50,525 bases of DNA from Gemmatimonadota bacterium (GTDB lineage Bacteria; Gemmatimonadota; Gemmatimonadetes; Palauibacterales; KS3-K002): assembly GCA_020344015.1 (NCBI GenBank), contig CP070812.1, positions 3,802,697-3,853,221 of the forward strand, given 5' to 3'. Below are positions 46,261 to 50,525 of this stretch, piece by piece. A program made the position numbers and the translations under genes. The notes under the pieces were generated by a model. It ran no database searches, was not told where the DNA came from, and saw nothing but the letters and a program-made list of their open reading frames with translations. Numbering within the stretch: position 1 is the stretch's first letter; each line of letters begins with the position of its first letter.

Positions 46261-46902
46261 CTACTGGCCTCCCTGCGTCTGCGGAATGGGGGTCGCTCTG
46301 CTGCGGTCGCCCGTGTGACCCTCGCTGCGACCCGTGGGCACTTCGCCCTCGAGGGCTTCGGCTGCCGCGGCCCCGGCGTCCGTCGATTCGGCGAGCAGCC
46401 GATCCACCCAGTACACCATGACCTGCGGGTACACCGGCCCGATCTGCTTGTAGGCGATCCGCCCGTCCCTGGCGATGAAGTAAGTTTCCGGCACGCCGTA
46501 GACCCCGTAGTCGATCGCGATACGCGAGCTCGGGTCGATGACGCTTGGCCAGCTGCCGCCCATGCGCGCCATCCAGCGACGGGCGTTCTCCGGCGAATCC
46601 TGATAGACGACGCCGAGCATCTGGAAGTCCTGGCCGGCATAGTAGCGCTCGGCCTCGACGAAGACCCGATGCTCATCGATGCAGGCTATGCACCAGGACG
46701 CCCAGAAGTTGAGGACTACGACCTTACCCTCGAGGTCGCCGAGGCTAAGGGTATCACCGTCCAGCGTCGGCGAGGTGAACTCGAAGGCCGCACGTCCCGG
46801 CAGCGGCGACTCGACTATATTCGGATCGCGCGTCAAACCGTAGGCGAGCAAAGCCACGATCGGGATCGCGCTGGCGGGAATCAGCACTTTCTTCCAACTC
46901 AT
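46261..46902 (-). CDS. ccmG: CcmG/DsbE thioredoxin-like protein
   Basis: 213 residues with an N-terminal anchor helix (VLIPASAIPIVALLAYGL) and a periplasmic thioredoxin fold. The active site is WCIAC (C71, C74) in VVVLNFWASWCIACIDEHRVF, with YGVYGVPETYFIARDGRI carrying the cis-proline. It reduces CcmH or apocytochrome c. Beyond the usual end, about 35 residues of polar, Ser/Gly/Thr-rich tail are added (from about 178). The ATG shares one base with the ccmF stop (TGATG). Confidence 0.94.
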   Translation of the reverse strand: MSWKKVLIPASAIPIVALLAYGLTRDPNIVESPLPGRAAFEFTSPTLDGDTLSLGDLEGKVVVLNFWASWCIACIDEHRVFVEAERYYAGQDFQMLGVVYQDSPENARRWMARMGGSWPSVIDPSSRIAIDYGVYGVPETYFIARDGRIAYKQIGPVYPQVMVYWVDRLLAESTDAGAAAAEALEGEVPTGRSEGHTGDRSRATPIPQTQGGQ

Positions 46903-48923
46903 CAGTCGGCACCTCCGACGCCGGCTTTCATTGGTCTCGCACGGCCCGCCACGTCCTCAGCGCCGCGAGGTCGGTCCGTCCCGATAATGCCGACGCTGGA
47001 TATGGCGAATAGCGCACCCAGCGCCGTGAAAGCGCCGCCGATCCAGATCCAGACGACCATCGGATTCACGATGACGTTCACCGTGGCGCTCGACCCACTC
47101 TGGTCATAAGCCATGAGGCTGAGATAGAGATCCGCCGTCGGGCGCGTTCGCACCTTCGGCGTGCCGATCGGCTGCTGCGACATTGGGTAGTAGTTGAGGC
47201 GCGGCCGCATCGTCTCTGAGACTTCCCCGCCCTTCCCGACGCTGAACGCGGCTTCTACAAAGTCGCGGTGCGGCTCGCGTCCCGCGTACAGCGAGTCGAG
47301 TCGAACGGTATAGCCCTCGTACGCTACCGCCTGACCGATGCCCAGGGTCACCTCGCGCTCCCGGCGGTACGTCGACGAGAGAGCGATGCCGACCGCCATG
47401 ATGACGATCCCCAGGTGGACGACGTAGCCGCCGTAGCGCCGCCGGTTCTTGGACATGACGTTAAGCAGCGCGCGGCCCAAGCCCTCGTCATGCGCCAGCC
47501 GGCGCGCCCGGGCCGGCCGCCAGAACTCGCCAACCAGTAACCCCACGCTCAGCACCGAAAGGAACAACGTCAGCCAAGTCATGAAGTGCCGCACGCCGAT
47601 CAGCCCGAACACGATCCCCGAGGCCAGGGCAACGACCGTCGGCCAGAGGAACTTCCTAGCCAACAGGTCGGGCGACCCACGCCGCCAAGGCAGCGCCGGA
47701 CCGATCCCGGCGAGCAGGACCAGGCCGAGTGCGATGGGGATGCTCATGCGATTGAAGTAGGGCGCACCGACGCTGACCTTCACTCCGCGAATCGCCTCGG
47801 CGAGCAAGGGATAGACGGTCCCCAACAGCACGGTGAAGGTGAACGCGACCAGCAAAAGATTGTTGAGCAGAAACGCGGTCTCCCGCGACGCCACGGCGTC
47901 GAGAGCCGGCTCGCTCTTGAGCTCCTCGCTGCGCCAAGCGACGAGCCCCAGCGATATGAACAGAACCAGGGTGATGAACCCGAGGAAGAACGGACCGATC
48001 AGGCCTTCGGTGAAAGCGTGAACGCTGGCCAGGATGCCGGAGCGCGTCAAGAACGTTCCGAACAGGGTGAGCAGAAACGTTGCGACGACCAGGAGAATGT
48101 TCCACATCTTCAGCGTCTGCCGTCGCTCCTGCACCATGATCGAATGCAGAAACGCCGTGGCCGTGAGCCACGGCAGGAAGCTAGCGTTCTCCACCGGGTC
48201 CCAGGCCCAATAGCCGCCCCAACCGAGCACCTCGTACGACCACCAGGCGCCTGAAACGATGCCGGCGGTCAGGAAAATCCACGGCGCCATGGTCCAGCGT
48301 CGCACCGCCCGCACCCAGTCTCCGCCGACCTCACCGGTCAGCAGCGCCGCCACGCCGAAAGCGAAGGGCACGGCCAGCCCGACGTAACCCAGGTACAAGA
48401 GCGGCGGGTGCAGCCCCATGAACGGGTGGTTCTGTAGCAACGGGTTGGGCCCCGGGCCGTCCGCCGGAACCGGGAAAACGGGGACGAACGGGTTGGCCGG
48501 CCAGGCCAGCAGCAGCCAGAAAAAGACGTTCACCACCAGCAGCGTCCCGGTGACGGCCGGCATCAAATCGGGGTAGCGGTCGCGATATATATAGACCACC
48601 GCCGCCGTGTACCCGGCGAGGATCCACCCCCAGAAGAGGATCGATCCGTCCAGCGACGACCACAGCGAGATCACCGTGTAGAAGAGCGGCGTCGACCGGC
48701 TACCGACCTGCGCCACGTAGCCCACGCTGAAGTCGTGCGCCACCAGCGCCACGACCATGAGAAAGATCGCCAGCGTCGCCAGCCAGAAGACGCCATATGC
48801 CGATCGCTTGCCCCAGATCGCCAGCTGCGGCCTGCCGGCCACTGCGGCGTACGACAGTACCGCCCCCACCACCGAGAGCAGCAGCGCGCCGCCGACCGCC
48901 AGATACCCTAGACTACTTATCAT
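46902..48923 (-). CDS. ccmF: CcmF, haem lyase subunit of cytochrome c maturation
   Basis: 673 residues with about 14 or 15 membrane helices. The tryptophan-rich haem-handling motif reads GWGGYWAWDPVENASFLPWL, preceded by LQNHPFMGLHPPLLYLGYVGLAVPFAFG and followed by TFLTRSGILASVHAF. The periplasmic C-terminal part (VRLDSLYAGREPHRDFVEAAFSV...PRLNYYPMSQQPIGTPKVR) matches CcmF. It attaches haem from holo-CcmE to apocytochrome c. Start ATG overlaps the ccmE stop by four bases (ATGA at 48920-48923). Confidence 0.97.
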   Translation of the reverse strand: MISSLGYLAVGGALLLSVVGAVLSYAAVAGRPQLAIWGKRSAYGVFWLATLAIFLMVVALVAHDFSVGYVAQVGSRSTPLFYTVISLWSSLDGSILFWGWILAGYTAAVVYIYRDRYPDLMPAVTGTLLVVNVFFWLLLAWPANPFVPVFPVPADGPGPNPLLQNHPFMGLHPPLLYLGYVGLAVPFAFGVAALLTGEVGGDWVRAVRRWTMAPWIFLTAGIVSGAWWSYEVLGWGGYWAWDPVENASFLPWLTATAFLHSIMVQERRQTLKMWNILLVVATFLLTLFGTFLTRSGILASVHAFTEGLIGPFFLGFITLVLFISLGLVAWRSEELKSEPALDAVASRETAFLLNNLLLVAFTFTVLLGTVYPLLAEAIRGVKVSVGAPYFNRMSIPIALGLVLLAGIGPALPWRRGSPDLLARKFLWPTVVALASGIVFGLIGVRHFMTWLTLFLSVLSVGLLVGEFWRPARARRLAHDEGLGRALLNVMSKNRRRYGGYVVHLGIVIMAVGIALSSTYRREREVTLGIGQAVAYEGYTVRLDSLYAGREPHRDFVEAAFSVGKGGEVSETMRPRLNYYPMSQQPIGTPKVRTRPTADLYLSLMAYDQSGSSATVNVIVNPMVVWIWIGGAFTALGALFAISSVGIIGTDRPRGAEDVAGRARPMKAGVGGAD

Positions 48924-49405
48924 GTCCCGCTCTCTGCTCCCTGCTCCGCTCCCTGCTCCTTGAACAGCTCACGGTAGTATTCCTGTCGGCCCTCTTCGTG
49001 CTGCGGCGCCCGATACTCCTCCGAGTGCCGGACCATCAGGTTGGTCGCCCGGAAGACACCGTTGCGAGCCAGGCTGCCCTCGACCACTGCCCCGATCGCT
49101 TCCTGCCGCTCCGCCGCCTCCAGGAACATCTGCGGCGGTACGCCCGAGCTCTCCACATCGATGATCCCACCCTCGTCCGCCAGACGGAACTTCAGCTCCT
49201 GCGTGTCCGCGTCCCAGCTGACGCTGCCCGGCTCCACCATCCCGCCCAGTCGCACCGAGGTACCGTACGCCGCGTCACCCTCTGCCAAGAGCTCCGCCGG
49301 CGTCCAGAAGTAGACCAGGCTGCTGCCCAGACCGCCAAAGGCGAAGTATCCGAACACGACCAGGACCACAGCGACGCCAACCGCCAACGTGAGCTTCTTG
49401 TTCAC
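48920..49405 (-). CDS. ccmE: CcmE, periplasmic haem chaperone
   Basis: 161 residues from GTG 49405. A single N-terminal anchor (LTLAVGVAVVLVVFGYFAF) is followed by an OB-fold. The covalent haem-binding histidine is H127 in VRHSEEY, with Y131 at the expected spacing (HxxxY). CcmE takes haem from CcmABCD and gives it to CcmF. The last 13 residues (KEQGAEQGAESGT) are encoded by a short tandem repeat. It is the first gene of ccmEFGHI; ccmABCD are not in the 700 bases upstream. Confidence 0.95.
   Translation of the reverse strand: MNKKLTLAVGVAVVLVVFGYFAFGGLGSSLVYFWTPAELLAEGDAAYGTSVRLGGMVEPGSVSWDADTQELKFRLADEGGIIDVESSGVPPQMFLEAAERQEAIGAVVEGSLARNGVFRATNLMVRHSEEYRAPQHEEGRQEYYRELFKEQGAEQGAESGT
48929..48960. 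repeat. Short tandem repeat GCTCCCT/GCTCC inside the 3' end of ccmE
   Basis: Units GCTCTCT, GCTCCCT, GCTCC, GCTCCCT and GCTCCT follow each other. On the coding strand they read GGAGCAGGGAGC-type units and encode the polar Glu/Gln/Gly tail of CcmE. Confidence 0.85.
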
Positions 49406-49914
49406 GATAGACCCGCCTATTCGTTAGCCTGGGTGCGGGCAACACGCTCGGCCCGGCGGCCCAGGCTGGTCAACTACAACTCTCGCCCCAACGGCTGTTT
49501 GTGAGCCGCTATAAGTTACTAGTATCCGATCAACTTTCTAGGTTCCCGACGGTTCCCACCAGCTCCAGCCATCCATCCCACTCCGGAAACAGGACTTAGG
49601 GTTCCCAGCCGCAATTTTTGCCAAAACTGTGCAAAAAGTATCCAGATCCGGCGGTTTTCCCGGCGCGGGGCGGATTACGTAACTTCATGTTTTGCAATAC
49701 GTTATGTCCTACGGCACCGCTTGGGTATGGCCCTTGCGAATTGCAAGGCGTGAAGAGCGGAGTCTCGAGCGTCTTAGCCGGACAGGGAAAACGGCGGGGG
49801 AGGGCGACTCAGGGGCTCCGTTCTTTATTGAGGCTTTACTTCCGGCCCGTCCAGAACCCTGCGAGCCCCACGTCGGAAAGAGGCCCTCAGCAACTAGTCG
49901 CACATTCTCGCCTT
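49406..49914. other. Long gene-free stretch; possible unannotated plus-strand transcript
   Basis: No supported coding frame is seen. Several TTGC/GCAA half-sites occur between about 49614 and 49748: TTTTGC...GCAAAA, TTTTGCAAT, and the inverted repeat CCTTGC-GAATT-GCAAGG at 49732-49748. A strong plus-strand hairpin terminator follows at 49915. No tmRNA, RNase P, SRP or riboswitch core was recognised. The ccmE promoter must also lie at its left end. Confidence 0.5.
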
Positions 49915-49947
49915 AGCGAACGCCCCGTGGGCCCGGGGCGTTTCGCT
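49915..49947 (+). terminator. Strong hairpin terminator-like structure without an assigned gene
   Basis: AGCGAACGCCCCG (49915-49927) pairs with 49934-49947 around TGGGCC with a single bulged T, followed by TTATG. The stem is long and GC-rich, and the T-rich side is on the plus strand. No plus-strand gene lies between it and the thiolase stop about 6 kb away. Confidence 0.65.
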
Positions 49948-49959
49948 TTATGTTGTGAT

Positions 49960-50119
49960 GGGAATCCGGGATTCCAGGAATTCGGAACTCGGCAATCCAG
50001 GACCATTTGAACCATAGACCAAGTGAGCCGTAGAATTGTGAACCGGATGCTGTACTCGGTTCCGAATTCGAATGGTCTATTGTTCAAGAATTCAACTAGT
50101 CAAGGATTGCCGAATTCCC
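49960..50119. repeat. Long imperfect inverted repeat (copy C of the GGGAATTCGGCAATCC family)
   Basis: The left end includes CGGAACTCGGCAATCC (49983-49998), preceded by extra GGGAATCC/GGGATTCC units from 49960. The right end is the exact complement of GGGAATTCGGCAATCC (50104-50119). Both arms carry an inner TTGAAC(C/A)ATAGACCA segment. The right 45 bases align without gaps to copy B. The THEP1 start codon begins at the very next base. Confidence 0.88.
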
Positions 50120-50389
50120 ATGAACATGCCCCCCGCCCCACCGCGAATACTCCTCACGGGAAGGCCCGGCTGCGGCAAGACCACGGTCATCAAGCGTGCG
50201 GTGGAGCTCATAGGACCAGACCGCTGTGCCGGGTTCTACACCGAGGACGTGCGGGAGAAGGGACGGCGGATCGGGTTCGACGTGGTGACGCTTGATGGCC
50301 GGCGCGGGCCGCTGGCGCGTGCCGGGGCCCGTGGTCCCCGGGTGAGCCGCTACGGGGTGGAGCTGGCGTCGTTCGAGGGGTTGGGCGTG
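50120..50389 (+). CDS. THEP1-type nucleoside-triphosphatase, 5' part only
   Basis: About 90 codons can be trusted. MNMPPAPPRILLTGRPGCGK carries a Walker A loop (GRPGCGKT, 14-21), followed by GFYTEDVREKGRRIGFDVVTLDG and VSRYGVELASFEG, the N-terminal pattern of THEP1/NTPase_1 (small NTPases hydrolysing ATP and GTP). The reading then enters a 26-base G run; the frame stays open to the window end only because the rest is almost all G, and the expected Walker B part is absent. A second ATG at 50126 is an equal start. No ribosome-binding site precedes; the repeat copy C ends one base before. Confidence 0.75.
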
Positions 50390-50525
50390 GGGGGGGGGGG
50401 GGGGGGGGGGGGGGTGGGGGCCGCCCGGGGGTGGTTGTGGGGGTTGTGTTGCGGGTGGGGTGGGGGGGGGGGTTTGGGGTGGCGTCTGGGCACACCGCCC
50501 CCCTGCGGTGTTGCTTGGCCCCCCC
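50389..50525. other. Poly-G run and low-complexity tail, probable sequencing or assembly artefact
   Basis: 26 consecutive G (50389-50414) are followed by about 110 bases made almost only of G with scattered T and C, ending in a run of C. The expected coding sequence of the THEP1 gene is lost at this point. Such tails are typical of dark-cycle poly-G reads at contig ends. Confidence 0.85.

Noticed and set aside
49618..50010. 130-codon plus-strand frame before the THEP1 gene
   Set aside because: No ribosome-binding site, no recognisable domain, and it reads through the terminator hairpin and into repeat copy C.
50208..50495. Proline-rich frame on the minus strand at the window end
   Set aside because: Made by the poly-G artefact read backwards.

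Overview
The window is high-GC bacterial chromosomal DNA that most resembles a member of the Gemmatimonadota, or a relative with the same envelope biology. This assignment is an inference from gene content and no marker gene settles it. Pointers are an ADOP-type MacB/FtsX permease, several periplasmic amidohydrolases (one with a lipocalin-like tail), an S9 peptidase with a beta-propeller, a DUF5916 outer-membrane protein, PM20D1-like M20 and M14 peptidases, and small lipoproteins with glycine zippers. No rRNA, tRNA, CRISPR array or prophage was seen. The window starts inside a gene and its right end dissolves into a poly-G artefact, so it is probably a metagenomic contig.

Layout. 1-6524 (minus): an overlapping operon of M14 peptidase, TerB-like protein, YtcJ-type amidohydrolase and PM20D1-like M20 hydrolase. 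6719-10262: an isopropylmalate-dehydrogenase-like enzyme converging on an ADOP permease. 10509-11893: two tandem paralogous membrane-anchored proteins with glycine-rich tails, separated by a hairpin and octamer repeat and closed by a strong terminator. 11994-16280 (minus): two amidohydrolase genes encoding three barrels, only one of which keeps its metal ligands. 16471-18524: msrP-msrQ-msrB. 18881-19875: two lipoproteins. 20123-26936: CBS protein, Lon-like AAA protease, LigA and PolX, tightly packed. 27058-29587: YbaK deacylase, then on the minus strand a sugar dehydrogenase, a DUF1232 protein and TatA. 29719-33282: S9 peptidase and a PLP decarboxylase. 33293-40490 (minus, apart from one small gene): DUF5916 protein, gamma-glutamylcyclotransferase-like protein, RocD, D-amino-acid transaminase and NhaC. 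40685-43643: cyclophilin lipoprotein, M28 peptidase and a FadI-like thiolase. 43678-44787: two small envelope proteins. 44815-49405 (minus): ccmEFGHI cytochrome c maturation. 50120 onward: the start of a THEP1-type NTPase.

Taken together the genes suit an aerobic heterotroph living on peptides and amino acids. Exported and cytosolic peptidases release amino acids, PLP enzymes process them, thiolase serves acyl-CoA metabolism, and cytochrome c maturation and methionine sulfoxide repair support an oxidative envelope.

The most unusual structure is not a gene. A dispersed family of long inverted repeats carries the tip GGGAATTCGGCAATCC, with at least three copies here (26945-26978, 38929-39057, 49960-50119) and a possible distant fourth (11118-11162). 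Several 5- to 8-bp microsatellites also occur, two of which run into coding sequence at the ends of msrQ and ccmE.
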